Source of the DNA: Macrocybe gigantea | Lineage: Eukaryota > Basidiomycota > Agaricomycetes > Agaricales > Callistosporiaceae | NCBI GenBank assembly: GCA_011319805.1 | Contig: SJRY01000303.1 | Location: 1-64,000, forward strand | DNA length: 64,000 bases | Direction: 5' to 3' | In this document: positions 1-11,941 of the stretch, in pieces | Numbering within the stretch: the first letter of the stretch is position 1 | Layout: each line of letters begins with the position of its first letter | Notes under the pieces: generated by a model | What the model was told of the DNA's origin: nothing | The model's input: only the letters and a program-made list of their open reading frames with translations | Database searches by the model: none | Translations under genes and position numbers: made by a program

Positions 1-579
1 GTCTCGCTCGAGAGGAGAGCCTCACACTTTCGACAAGCCATATGGCTCGTCCGGCTCACACGGGTGCACTTCATCGATCGGGAAATATTTGTAACGTTGC
101 TCCTGACTGAAAACTAATGTGATGACGTTAACTGACGATGCTTGCGCAATTCTGGTGATGCCCAGCTGGCGTCGACGAAAACTCGTCACTGATCTGACTG
201 AGGCACCTCCATTAAACTCACTTCTGCACAGGCGCGAAGGACGTTCCAGGATATTGTGACATTGCTTCAAAGTGCAATTCGTTACCGACTCCCAAAGACA
301 CGGACCGTATGACTGACCTGTTGTGGGTGTCTACTTGGTAGTCTCCAGGCCCGGGGATGCCAGCAAGGTGCACCACGGCCTCGCATCCATCAAGAACCTT
401 CATCGCAATGCTATAGTCCTTGAGATTGGCCTTGATGTATATATACTCTGCATCCTTTGCCGCTCTGCGTCTGGCTCCGACGCGTAGTCAATGCCAACTA
501 CTGTGTGGCCGCGCTGCAACGCCAGAATGACCACCCGCTTTCCGACGCGCCCATTGCAACCTGTGATGGCGATCCTCAT
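1..579 (-). CDS. NAD-dependent epimerase/dehydratase, partial (3' end outside window), frame break
   Basis: Short-chain NAD(P)-binding epimerase/dehydratase, probably acting on a nucleotide sugar or similar substrate. The ATG at 579-577 opens directly into the Rossmann dinucleotide loop GCNGRVG. Later blocks are HLAGIPGP (about 400-340), QASSVNV (about 140) and the catalytic Tyr-x-x-x-Lys seen as PYGLSK (about 40-25). An intron starts with GTGTGA just after that motif and runs off the left edge. A second intron separates DTHN from the next exon (about 320-185), but its exact borders are unsure. Between GIDYASEP and KDAEYIYIKANL (about 455-475) the frame shifts by one base with no room for an intron; one extra G/C in the CC at 460-461 would restore it. 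The family is clear; the substrate cannot be read. Confidence 0.75.
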
Positions 580-1029
580 CGGCAAAGGAAGACTCTGCCC
601 CAGAAGAGGAAGATGCAGGCTTTTTATAAAACCTTGCCAATGGATACTCGTGACCTGATAATTCCCCGAGTTCTGTCCGGTCTGGCTCAATGGTTGGGTC
701 ATGCCCACGTGCTCAATGTGCGCACTGCAGGGAAGACGCAGTTCAGCCACCGTAAATCTGGGGTATCGCAAATTTGACTTCAATCCTTTGGACTTCCACT
801 CTTGCGTGAATCATAAGGAATGTATCTCCAAATAGACCAAATTTCGCAGGTCAGACTCTACACCCACAATAGGGAAATATAGGAATGATATCTATCATAT
901 GTGGTATGCTAAGTGTTAGTATACAATTATGCAGAGATTATGCCAGTGGTCCAAAGATGTAGTTAGTGGGTCTGAGAAAGGCGGGGAAGAACACACTTCC
1001 AATCAAACCCTTCCTCGCCCATGCGTCTA

Positions 1030-2328
1030 TCAGGATATTTCCCACCCGACGATCCAAATCATGGTCCAGACGCGACCGAGCGGCCCTCCCACTCGCCGAT
1101 CAGTAAGGATGTACCAAATGCGCTCTATAATGACACCGATTCCCATCATGATAAAAAAGCCGCCGACGTACATGAAGTCAGCGCCGTTGCCCATGCCCCA
1201 CAGTCCGAAGTCGTGAAGTACGCCAGAGACGAGAAACGCGCCCAAGACATTGCCCACCCGTCCGAAAAGCAGCGATAAAGGTATCGATCCCAAAGAGATG
1301 AAGTTGTCTCGGAATATCTGATGCCACCGAACAGCCCAGAATTCGGCAAGCGACGTTGCAAGCCAGGGCGAGTTGAACGCGGGCGGCCACAGGGAACTGT
1401 GCTGGCGGAAGAGGACCACGCCGAATAGGGTGCACAGGTGGTACCCGACCTGGATTGCGCAGTAAACCGTAAAGCCTGACAGCAGAGTGATCGTGCTTGA
1501 ACACATGTAACGCTGTACGGCAGGGGACGTCGCGTTAAAGATGGTACCGCCTTTTGCGGAGCCGATAGTTAGTGGCGAAAATGATTGAACAGCGTAGTGC
1601 AGGGTATCAAAGGCGATGATGTGGCAGAATAGGGAAGATATTGTTGCGAAGACGAACGCAATGGCCGAATCTGTGGGCCGTGTTTCGTGAGGTATCCGAA
1701 GTCCATTAGACCAACTCCAGCCACAACCACGAAGATTGGCGCACAGATCGAATGCACTGACCGCTAATTCGAGCAGCCCCTTAGGGTCGCTGTAATCTTT
1801 CTCGTCAAAAGCGTAGCAAGCTGGTCTTATGACCTTGACCGCTTGAAAGGTTGCTTGCAGAAAGCCCATGCTATTGCTCGCATGCTGAGCGTCGTTAGTG
1901 CCAGCTGAATAAAGAGAAACTAATTAGACAGTTCAGAAGACGAACAGAGAAGTGCATACCAGCAATCCTTGGTTCAAATATATCAGCCTCTCGTCGTTGT
2001 ACTTTATCACCAAGTCCAGCTTCGTCGCCGCACGAAACGTTGACAATAAGGTGAAGGGAAGAATTAGTAAACGAGTTGACTGGGTGTCCGGGATGAGCGT
2101 TAGAAGTGCAGTCGTATAGTACAAAAGAAGGGGTGGTAGAAGATCATGAAAGAAAGACGTGGTCGTCAGAGGATGTCGTGTGTGAGGAGGCGGAACGAGG
2201 TCAGCAAGCCTCCAAACATATGGGACATCAGCAATTCTCTATTCATCATAGACTTTAGATAGACTCACCATATCATTTCTGGCGTTCGGGGATGTGGTTG
2301 TAATATAAGCGCGATGAAGTCGTACCAT
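1030..2328 (-). CDS. MBOAT-type wax synthase-domain acyltransferase
   Basis: Multi-pass membrane protein of the fungal wax-synthase/MBOAT family, expected to transfer acyl groups in the ER. Three exons close in frame: 2269-2328, 1960-2238 and 1030-1884, giving 397 residues, a normal family length. The start is the ATG at 2328 in a CCAAAATGG context; the first exon ends at a GTGAGT donor, and the exon 3 acceptor follows a CACTAAC branch site. Diagnostic blocks are FWAVRWHQIFRD and, 40 residues on, SGVLHDFGLWGMG with the candidate catalytic His. At least six hydrophobic segments are visible. It lies tail-out from the epimerase and is divergently transcribed from the methyltransferase trio (166 bp between starts). 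Acyl donor and acceptor are unknown; basidiomycete terpenoid clusters often use this family. Confidence 0.85.
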
Positions 2329-2452
2329 TTTGGTTTAGGCGCTCGGGAACATGTCGTCCTCCGCTTAACACGGGCCAGGATAACCTACTCGCTCTCTCAA
2401 TAGACACGAGCAATAGTCACAGGGCGTTATGGAAAATGACTCAGAGCACCCA

Positions 2453-2459
2453 TAAATAT
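2453..2459 (+). promoter_or_regulatory. TATA-like element before methyltransferase copy 1
   Basis: The string ATAAATA lies about 36-42 bases before the ATG of the first methyltransferase. The short intergenic space (2329-2494) must also carry the promoter of the divergent wax-synthase gene. Position and sequence fit a core promoter, but no transcript start can be read from DNA alone. Confidence 0.25.
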
Positions 2460-2494
2460 ACGGAGCGGTCCCACCGTGAGCACAGAAAGGAGCC

Positions 2495-3584
2495 ATGTTC
2501 ATACTCGCGAACCCAGAAACATCGCCGCCCCTGGACGAGTCACTCTATTCATTAGATGGCGACGAATTAGAGTTTTTCAGATATCTGACAGGTATTCAGG
2601 ATGAAAACGCAGTCAAAGCGCATGTCATTGCAGTGCAGACGAAGGCCTATGCAGTGAGTCTCCACGGTTTGTGATGGTCATTCTCATTTCCGCATTTTAC
2701 TCAGATATATGGCTACCCTGCATTCGTTCATTCTCGTTCTTAAAGTCAGTCTGATCGTGCACGCAGCAACCAATTCATGAACCTCCTTTCTAGATTAAAA
2801 ATTGCGCGTCTTCCAGGCTACAAGCATGCATTGAATATGTCGCGTCACGATTCTAACGCAATTTTCCTGGATCTGGGATGTTGCTGTACGCATAACAGAC
2901 TGATTCAGAATTTTACCTATTCAGATACCCTTTCGCAGTCGGGAATGACATCAGAAAGGCCGTTCAGGATGGCTGGCCAGTGAACCGCGTCATTGCTTCA
3001 GATTTGCGACAAGGTCAGCCCTGATCGCCTTTTCATGGAGGTTGATCACCTCACATCATCTACCTCAAGGTTTCTGGGACTTTGGGCACGAATTGTTCAA
3101 GTCCACTCCTCAGTCGTTTCCAGCTGCTTTCGTCCCCGGCGACATATTCGACTCAGCTATCCTTTCAGAGAGAGCTCCTTTCTACGAACTTCCGACATCT
3201 CCATTGCCCGACTTGCAGCCCTTAACTTCCTTAACTCCACTTCAAGGGCACATACGCGTCATCTTTGCTGCGTCGTTCTTCCACCTGTTTAACGAAGGTC
3301 GGCAGAAACAGCTTGCAGAGCGAATTGCTTCTCTGCTATCTCCTGTGTCAGGATCCATGATCTTTGGATCACATGTGGGAGCGGCTGTCAAAGGTCGTGG
3401 GCCCAGCATCGCGAAGCAGGATGTATTCTGCCACTCGCCAGGGAGCTGGTGTGAGCTCTGGGATGGTCAAATCTTCACGAGGGGCACAGTCAAGGTTGAC
3501 GCTTATCTCAAGGCGATCAGCCGGCCTGATCTTGGGCCCCACGAACAGCATCATCTGCTGATATGGTCTGTTACCAGGCTCTAA
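2495..3584 (+). CDS. SAM-dependent methyltransferase, ausD-like, tandem copy 1 (frame break in exon 2)
   Basis: Class I SAM-dependent methyltransferase resembling fungal secondary-metabolite enzymes of the ausD type. Exons: 2495-2653, 2705-2744, 2794-2885, 2939-3013, 3070-3584. The SAM-binding motif I reads FLDLGCCFGND across intron 3; later blocks are IASDL, FWDFGHELF, TSLTPLQGH and FFHLF, and the protein ends WSVTRL. Exons 3, 4 and the junction phases match copies 2 and 3 exactly, but exon 2 is 40 nt where both sisters have 41. The missing base is most simply one C of the run at 2716-2718 (family YPCIR). As written the protein breaks in exon 2, unless an alternative donor at about 2668 (GTTTGT, giving a 37-nt intron) is used, which would restore frame with a changed loop. 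Functional status is therefore uncertain. Confidence 0.8.
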
Positions 3585-3740
3585 ATTTGAACTCGATGCG
3601 GGATAGCGTGAGGACATCACGTATCCCCGATTGTTTTGACAGCCTGGAATAAGCCTGTCTGTCTACGTCAGGAATACAAGTGCAATTCCATTCACTGCGA
3701 CCATTGACTGAAGCCCCCATTTTCTGTGTTGCGTCTCGTT

Positions 3741-4818
3741 ATGTCCGCTGCTGCATTTCCCCTTGACAACAGTCTATATTTCCTTGCTGGGGATGAACTC
3801 GATTTCTTTAAAGCGCAGACAGGACTGCATGACGAGAGCAAGCTGAAGCATCACATACTCACTGTTCAGGAGAAAGCCTACAAAGTATATATCAAAACCT
3901 GCTCCTCATGATTTCCGTCTCCAGTTGCAGGAACTTATCTTCCTTTGAGCTTTACAGTTATCCGTGCATCCGGCGGTTCAGCTTTCTTCAGTACGCACCT
4001 AGTTGACTCGAGTGGCGACTACCTTCCAACTCTAAGAAGATTGTCGATCTATCACCTTCCAGCCTACCAGCAAGCACTGCAGCTCCTGCGGGAGCATTCA
4101 GATGCTGTCTTCCTCGATATTGGTTGTTGTTGTAAATCCAAAATCAGTTCGTCTCTTGTGTCAATTCTCACCAAAATCTACACATGAAGTTGGTTATGAT
4201 CTGCGCAAGCTTGTCGCCGACGGGTGGCCAGTTGAACGTACGGTGGCTTCTGATCTCAAGCCGGGTACGTGGTGTCCACTGTATACGGTCTTTAGGAGTA
4301 ATTGTGCTTGTGTAGAATTCTGGGAACTAGGTCACGAACTGTTCAGATCCACGCCCGAGTCATTCCCGGCATGCTTTGTTCCTGGAAACGCATTCGATCC
4401 CGAACTGATCGAGCCGCGAGAACCTTTCTACGATGAACCGCAGAGCCCGTCGCCTTCACTTAGTGGATTGACGAGCCTCACACCTCTGCAAGGTCGCCTT
4501 TCCGCTATTCACGCATCATTGTTCTTCCACCTCTTCGATGAACAAGAGCAGCTTGAATTGGCAAGACTTTTGGCGACTCTATTATCGCCTGCTGCTGGGT
4601 CCATGATGTTTGGAATGCATGTAGGGTGGACTGAGAAAAAACTGAGGTCCGATGTCTTCACCGCCGCTGGCAACTCTATGTTCTGCCATTCCCCAGAAAG
4701 TTGGGATGAGTTATGGAACGAGGTCTTTCTCAGGGGTTCTGTCCGAGTTCAGTGCACTCTACAAAATGTCGACGCGCCGGACCTGCTCATGTTGCAGTGG
4801 TCAGTTACTAGGCTGTAA
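3741..4818 (+). CDS. SAM-dependent methyltransferase, ausD-like, tandem copy 2 (intact)
   Basis: Intact member of the tandem trio, 284 residues. Exons: 3741-3884, 3950-3990, 4040-4131, 4190-4264, 4316-4818, all closing in frame. The ATG at 3741 is the first that gives the family N-terminus (SLYFLAGDELDFFKAQTG). Motif I is FLDIGCCFGYD, followed by VASDLKP, EFWELGHELFRSTPESF, TSLTPLQGR and a terminal WSVTRL. The substrate is unknown; related enzymes methylate carboxylates or hydroxyls of terpenoids and polyketides, which is family knowledge and not visible here. It follows copy 1 by 156 bp and precedes copy 3 by 239 bp, all in the same direction, so the trio arose by local duplication. Confidence 0.88.
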
Positions 4819-5057
4819 CCATCCGATACTACGGCATGTTTCATCACCCGTGATGGAAGAGATCAGAACTTTTATATGCATGCTGCGCTGTCGTTAGCGT
4901 TTGAGGTTGAACACAGGGATGTTATCAGCTTCTCTCGGACCCGATGGAGCCTCGGAGTTGTGCATGCCGCGTCTTCTGACTAGGTCTCCTAACCCCAAAA
5001 CTTAGATCCTTCTCCAACAGTGTGTCGCTTGTCGCCCACGCCTGAAATTCAAAGCTT

Positions 5058-6170
5058 ATGACTACCGCAAGTAATAACTGGCCTCCTTTGAACGAGAATT
5101 GGTACTCCCTTGAAGGGGACGAACTCCAATTCTACCGGGAACAGACCCAGATACAAGATGAAGGCGAATTAAAGAAGCACATCCTCATGGCACAAGAGAA
5201 AGCATACAAAGTATGGGGCATCTCACACGACGGCTGCTCAATATTAATGCCATTAACCAGGTTTACGGCTATCCATGCATACGTCGGTTTGCTTTCCTTC
5301 GGTATGTCGCACATTTCTTGATTCAGCATATTGCAGAATCCATCGTATCCATTTCAGACTGAAGATCTCGCATCTCCCTGCCTATGAGCGAGCCCTCCAG
5401 CTCGCGAAAGAACGCTCTGACTCAATCTTTCTTGATATAGGATGTTGTTGTGAGTAATTAACGTTGCTAGTGCAAAAAATTAGTTTTCTCAAGCCACTCT
5501 GTAGTCGGAAACGATTTACGCAAAATCGTCGCCGATGGATGGCCCGTCGAACGTGTGGTAGCTTCCGATCTTCAACCAGGTCCGTAATATTTATCCGCGT
5601 GCATAGGTTGAAACATCAAAACCAATTGACTTTTTATATAGAGTTCTGGGCACTGGGTCATGAGCTATTCAGGACGACACCCGAGACGTTCCCTGCAGTC
5701 TTCATCCCAGGCGACGCATTTGATGGAAGATCATTGCCCCTCGGGAACCTTTCTATGAGATGACTGGAGCACGAACTCCGTCTCTCGAAGAATTAACGAG
5801 CCTCACACCTCTGCAAGGTCACATTTCGGTCATCCATGCATCTTCATTCTTCCACCTTTTTGACGAGCAGAAGCAACTGGAATTAGCTAAACTCGTCGCA
5901 ACTCTACTGTCTCCCGCACCAGGCTCCATGATATTCGGCATGCATGGAGGACGGCCAGAGAAAGGGTGGAGAACCGAGGTCTTGAACAGTGCCAGCAGAC
6001 ATATGTTCTGTCATTCGCCCGACAGCTGGAAAGACTTGTGGGACGGACAGGTCTTCCGCAAGGGATCTGTTCAAGTTGATTGCGGTTTGTTGAAGGTCGA
6101 ACGCCCGGATTTCAGCGCCGCAAAGGGCGCGGAATTCTTCATTCTTTATTGGTCTGTCACGAGGCAATGA
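5058..6170 (+). CDS. SAM-dependent methyltransferase, ausD-like, tandem copy 3 (frame break in exon 5)
   Basis: Third tandem paralogue. Exons: 5058-5210, 5261-5301, 5358-5449, 5505-5579, 5642-6170. Exons 2, 3 and 4 are 41, 92 and 75 nt, identical to copy 2. Motif I is FLDIGCCFGND; EFWALGHELF opens exon 5. Inside exon 5 the frame breaks near 5724: FIPGDAFDG is in one frame and APREPFYEMTG in the next. One extra G in the GG at 5724-5725 gives FDGKIIAPREP, the same spacing as FDPELIEPREP in copy 2. Without it the protein would stop at 5763, about 90 residues into a domain of roughly 285. Either a sequencing error or a young pseudogene; the rest of the exon stays open to WSVTR. Confidence 0.8.
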
Positions 6171-6529
6171 CTGATATAGACATTAATTGAAGACCGAAGT
6201 TCACGCGTCTCTAGACCCGTTGGCTTGAGCTTGAATCGGTTCTTCATTCATTTTGTTATATCCCAAGGCCTCAAAGCAGAGGCACGAATCATTGTTGAAA
6301 TTCGTGTCTATGAACGGCTGCGAAAACTAATACTGTGGCACATAAATCGAAGATTTAATGTGGTGACGTGCATTTGGGAGGAAAAGAAACCCGTGACAAA
6401 TCTGTGACAAATTCAACCCACTGTACTCTGGCGATGCGTTTCGTTCCGCATGCCTCTTGTCAAAGTCAAGAGGAGACCTTCAATTCGAGCTTGACGGTCC
6501 TAGATCGGTTGACAGTCAAAGTCAGGAAG
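6171..6529. other. Intergenic, convergent 3' ends
   Basis: Between methyltransferase copy 3 and the TRP-channel gene, which converge here. A short direct doubling of GTGACAAATCTGTGACAAATT occurs near 6392-6412. No open frame with family signature seen. Confidence 0.6.
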
Positions 6530-9500
6530 CTATGGACTTAGATGAGACGAGCTGAATCGATCCACCTGTAGTTCCTTCATCTCATCTTTGAGACGCTGAA
6601 TGGGAAGATCACGTATCTCTTCCACAAGATCTTCCAGGCGCTTTACGCTCGCTTCAGCAGCAAGTGATGGGTGGCTCTCCGACATGGAGAAACGTTGTCC
6701 AAACAACATGGCCAAGGGACTTCGGCCTGCACCAGACGGTGAACCTGCGGTCGGAACAACGGGCTCTAGAGGTGACAAAGTCTTCCCAGATTTGAGATTT
6801 GGTGACCCCTTGCTCGATGGTGCATTATGAGTGCTCCTATTTGCGCTGACGGGGCGTTTGCGCCGTCTCGACGGTGTCGCTGCTAATGTCTGTGCGCTGC
6901 GCATTTCCTCTCTTGAATGGATAGACCGCAATGCTGGTATGTCTTCGTCGGATTCTCCGAATAGGTCAAACTCACTCGCAAGGTCGATGTCAAAGATGGC
7001 TTCGTAGAGTTCGTTTGTCGTCGAGCCCACCAAGGCTTCTACAAGTGGCATGTTCTGGATGTGACGAGGCAGACTGTTGAATAAGGACTGAGCGACCCCT
7101 TTGCCTGTTTCTCTGAGCCTCGATCCGGCAGTCAGGTGGCGTTCGTAGATAGCAATTGTAATGAGGGTGGGTAGGCTGGTCAGTTTAAGAAGGAAAACAT
7201 TGGCGGAATGCAGGGCCCTGGGTGTCAAAATCCACGAAGCAGGCTTAAGGATGATAAATGCCAGTATATTGAATGGTGGCTGATAAGAGAATAAGGCGTC
7301 CGACTTTACTCTGCAGTCTTATTAGCTATTTAAGTGGAATTCGTGAGGTCGCATTCTTACCCTTCCATTGTTGATATGGCAAATTGGAACAGGTACTGAA
7401 GGTAGATTGGTCGATTGAGCATCATAATATCTAATCACTGGCTGTGAGCTCACCTCTTGGGTAGCGTTCTGAAGCCGTGGCAATGGATGTCAGCAATGCC
7501 GCACATGATAAGATCCGTAGTGAGACTTACCGCATCAATTCTTGCGACAGTGTTGGACAAGAGGGATATCAAGACTAGACAAAGATATGAGCAGTTCCTA
7601 CATAATGCTGGCTAAATATTGACATACTGGTCAACAGCAGAGTGTTCGACAAAGCGGCGAATACGGTCATCAATATAGGTCCGAACAGTGGATGAAAACT
7701 TGAGGCTTGTTCAAAACTGAGGTATGTGTTACCAAACCAGATCTGGACCATCAGCCAAGCGATCGATCTGAGGGTCCAAGGATGAGCAGGCGCGTCGCTC
7801 CCTAATCATTAGGTGAGCAAGTAGGGCACGACGATGGGGGATTGTGTTACATACCAAGGGTCCATAATGTAAATAATAGGCCAGAAAAGCAAATGGCTGC
7901 AATGCCGATGAAGAAGACGAACTGCGACACCATTGCGCGAAGCGATCTATCCACGGTAAGAAGGGTCTAAGAAATAGCGACTGATCTGCTTACAGAATGA
8001 CGACATTGTTGGAAACTGCAAAAAACGCCAATCTATTGATGATTGAATGCAAAGGACCATGTGAATAAGAAAAGATTTACCTGGGGACCAGGATACAAGC
8101 TCCGCAGGCCAAAATATCGTATGCAGTAGATGAAAGGTGGGCTGAGAGACGTTAATGGGATACATATGATTAGAAGAAAAGACTACCATCTCGATAATAT
8201 ATGCCCTGGATCCTGAAGATCAAATACGCGAAAAATATGATGATGAAGCCGAAGTCGAAAGCATTCCACAGCTGTAACCAAGTATTAGGGCCCCAGGAAA
8301 TTGTGACGGATTAACGAAGTTCACATTGGCCATGTATACTAGTCGCTAGTCAGCTAGGAAGTTTAGCGACGAAGCGTACTGCTTACTGATCCACCCGCGT
8401 TCCATGGCAGCCGTGTATTCTTCCAACGTGAACGCCGCAGCAAATAGGATGAATATTTTCTCCCAAATATCCATGGCCGTCTCCGCCGCATCGTGAGCTA
8501 ACTCACGATGAAGCGATAAGCGAATAGTGTCTTCATCCTCTTACAAGACTTACACGATAGACATAGGACGAATGTCAATAGCAGAAGAGTGAAGTTGATG
8601 AATTCCAGTATGGCACCGTATCTTGGCACACGTAAACTGTATGCTGTCAGTCACTTCCATCTGAGGACAGAAAGATGTATAGTAACCGATAGTGATCTAT
8701 GAAAGATGCGTTGCGAGGATCGTAAATCTCAATTTCCTTGTGTTTATAATTATCTGCTAAGATGGATCGATTGGCGGCCATTGTAAAGACGACCCGTCCG
8801 GAATAGATATCGTTGACAACCCCTTGTGAAACGGGTGACGCGATGAAGGCCTTGGCTTGCGTAGATATAGCCATCTGTAGAGCATCAATAACCCAGTTTT
8901 TGGCCGGCATTATCAACGGCTCTCACCTCAAGAGCGCTCTGAGGCGACTCCATGTCGCTCTCGTTCCGGCCCATTGCAAATTTGACCTCATCGATGACAT
9001 CTTGACTAGCACCAGCGAGTGGATTCCATCTGGTGGCCAAAACTGCGACAAGCTGAAAGTGATTGGATGCAAAGCGGCGAAGCAGTTTCATCGCCAAGAT
9101 CTCGCATAGCATGGCACGCGCTTGCATGACACCAGCATTGGCCAGATCGGAATCTGACTGTGCGAGGAAGTATGACCGTACCAAAAGGCATGCGTACACG
9201 ACCGCCATGTTCTTGAGCCTTGCATACCTGTTTACAATAGGACGAACAAGGGAAAAATTGATGTCAGAAGCGTTGAGCTGTCTAAAGGAATACCAATTCA
9301 GTATGGCAGGAGGTCAGCATCTAATGGCACGCACTCCCAACTTAGAGCGCTATCTGTAAGGAAGGAAGATGAGATCTCGGAGAAAGTGCTTGGCTGTCGC
9401 CACACCTATTGTTTTCTTGGAAAGGAATTTCCAATGTTGAACCAAATTGGTCCAGCGCAAGATGACATATCAACGAGACTCACAGCGACATCTTTCCTCA

Positions 9501-9582
9501 GCGATGGGATGAGTGGAAAGACCCTGACTGCTGCGAGGTCTGCCTGTGTGGGCGCGAGGAGGCCTTGGTTTTCAGAATCCAT
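6530..9582 (-). CDS. YVC1: Vacuolar TRP-type calcium channel (YVC1-like)
   Basis: Fungal TRP channel of the vacuolar membrane, releasing Ca2+ to the cytosol under osmotic stress. Sixteen exons close in frame (99, 71, 355, 188, 83, 111, 14, 85, 61, 39, 92, 174, 44, 15, 35 and 781 nt), giving 748 residues. Boundaries include 9484-9582, 8927-9281, 8687-8874, 7855-7946, 7628-7801 and 6530-7310. Family blocks are RYARLKNMAVVYACLLVRSYF, SGRVVFTMAANRSILADNY, FTLEEYTAAMERGWI, AFDFGFIIIFFAYLIFR, VIWFGNTYLSFEQA in the pore region (read with local variation) and NVFLLKLTSLPTLI. The C-terminus is a long Ser/Pro-rich cytosolic tail ending in a short charged helix. It is divergent from the kinase gene at 9953. 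No frame break was found, showing that long genes here can be error-free. Confidence 0.93.
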
Positions 9583-9952
9583 ATTCGCAGTTCACATAGA
9601 GAGCAAGAGGTGACAAGGCCTGGACCCTTACTGTGGGAGCGAAGAAGGGTAGGGCAAGGCAACCAGACAAGAGAACGGTGATATAACTGGTGAGAGGCTG
9701 ATGATCTCTTTTTTGTCTTTCCCTCCTCCAACGCTAGCTCGTGGCGGCTGCGAAGAGCAACACGCGAAGCTGTTATTGTTCTGCGATGTCAGGGGCAGCG
9801 AGAAAGAGATCAATGGAGGAAGACGGCTGTCGGTGTTTGCCATCAAAATGGCACAAAGTCTGAACAGTTCCCAAAACTGCTCTCCTTGTATTCCCCGGTC
9901 TTAACTCCTACTCTCGGTCCACCCTCTCATACCCTGCCGTTGTGCAGGCAAA

Positions 9953-11569
9953 ATGGGTGGTGTCTGCTGCTGTCTCTCAGAGCCCATCGATTTTGATGGC
10001 GAAGTATCACTCTATCACTTCGACCTCCACCGCGCAGTCGGCAAGGGTGCCTTTGGCAAGGTTCGGGTCGTCGAGCACAAGCTCTCAAAAAAGCTGTACG
10101 CCCTCAAGTACATTGACAAAGCCCGGTGCATCAAACAGAAGGCTGTAGCTAACGTGATCCAAGAGCGAAGGCTACTTGAAGAGGTTTGTGCCTATCCAAT
10201 CCCCGCGTCGTGATCCAGAAACATGTTGAACTCAAGGCTTGCTGTGGTAGATCGATCACCCTTTTGTTGTCAATCTACGATATGCGTTTCAAGATGACGA
10301 GAACTGTTTCTTTGTGCTCGACCTCATGCTCGGAGGCGACCTACGTTGTAAGCCGCACACATTTCAAGCCGCTCATGGTCCGCTGACATGTATCATGTTA
10401 GTCCATCTAGAGAGAAAGGGATTCATAGAGGAGAAAGTAGTACAGTTCTGGATCGCAGAACTAGCATCTGCACTGGCGTACCTCCATCGCCAACGTATCG
10501 TTCATCGGTCGGAGTCTAACTTCCAGGCAATCGTTATGTATTCTGACACCTTTCTAGTGATATCAAGCCAGACAACATTCTTCTTGACGCCGACGGTCAT
10601 GCTCATATCACGGACTTCAACGTTGCTATCCATTACTCTGAACGGCGCTTGCACACCAGTGTCGCAGGCAGCATGGCCTACATGGCACCCCAGGTCGTCG
10701 GCAGAAAAGGTTACTCATGGGCTATCGATTGGTGGAGCCTGGGCATAACAGCCTACGAGCTCTTGTTCCACAAGCGTCCCTTCGAAGGGCGAAGTACGGA
10801 GAAAATGACACAGGCCATCATGAAAGATCCTTTGCGCTTCCCTGAGGATGCGCTGAACAGGTGTAGCGAAGCCGGCATCATGGCACTAAAAGGGGTACGT
10901 GAATGGCATGAATGATAGGTGCCTTATTCCCAACATCGCCGACAGTTTATCACCCGCGATCCGGATTCCCGGCTCGGTTGTAGGCCCAATGGCCAGGGAA
11001 TCAAGGACGTCAAATCACATTCTTGGTTCGCACACATCGACTGGGACAAACTGGAAGCGAAAGAATGCAAACCTCCCTTTGTTCCAAATGTGGGTAGCAG
11101 CTCTATTCTCCAATGTCTCCATTTTTACGTGACGTTCATAAAATAAGATGAAACAAGCAAACTTTGATGTATCCCACGAACTCGATGAATTTTTGATGGT
11201 TGAGAAGCCTCTGACGCATTCCAAACGGAAGGCGAACCCCGACTTGGAGAAAATGAAACCAGAGTTACGACAGCTCGAAGAACAGTGCGTTCTCGCGGTC
11301 GTCTTATTCCTTGATTTGTTTCTGACCTCGTTACCAGGTTTACCGTGTATGACTTCACAAGATCTCCACGGATGTCATATTACCCACATAACCAACCTGT
11401 GGTGCTGGATGGCGACAACAGCGATCGCACGCTACCCAGCTCTGCAACGGCCACTCTCCAACCGACTGCGACTATCGCTGAGAGGTCGCAGACAGGTTCT
11501 CCGATAACAGAGAGCGAATGCGATCGCACGCCTCCCCTGCCATCGTCGCGCGGTCTTATTACTCCATGA
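9953..11569 (+). CDS. YANK/STK32-type AGC serine/threonine kinase
   Basis: Protein kinase of the YANK (STK32) branch of AGC kinases. Exons: 9953-10183, 10251-10347, 10402-10507, 10558-10894, 10946-11089, 11148-11284, 11338-11569, giving 427 residues. The N-terminus MGGVCCC is a classic N-myristoylation plus Cys-palmitoylation signal, implying a membrane site. The glycine loop is GKGAFGKV, the ATP lysine sits in ALKYID, the catalytic loop HRDIKPDN spans intron 3, and the activation segment starts DFN instead of DFG, which is the hallmark of YANK kinases. The APE motif is APQ here (MAPQVVG). A Pro/Ser/Thr-rich tail follows the kinase lobe. Intact; substrates unknown. Confidence 0.92.
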
Positions 11570-11941
11570 TCATCAGTTTCATAGCGCAACATTGATATCC
11601 GCCTGCCTCGCAGGCGGGTAATGCCAACTTCCCTTTTGCTATCGTTATATCCCTTCTAATTACTCACTGGCATACCCCTAAGTTCAGATTAATTTACCTC
11701 GGGAACGGGATCAAACTCCAGACGAAAACCGGGCTTACGCATCTTTCGCACTTCGACCATTATGCATTTCATTTTCATCATCATCATAGCTATCATCCAC
11801 ATTATTTTCCACTTGTCGCGGAGCGCAGTTGTACTTGTACCAGAGTTTTGTACTGCATATCTAGTGTATGTACTTGAACTAATTTCATTTTGTGCGTTTA
11901 CTCTCCCTTACCTAAACCTCGTCCTCGACATTTGCCATCCA

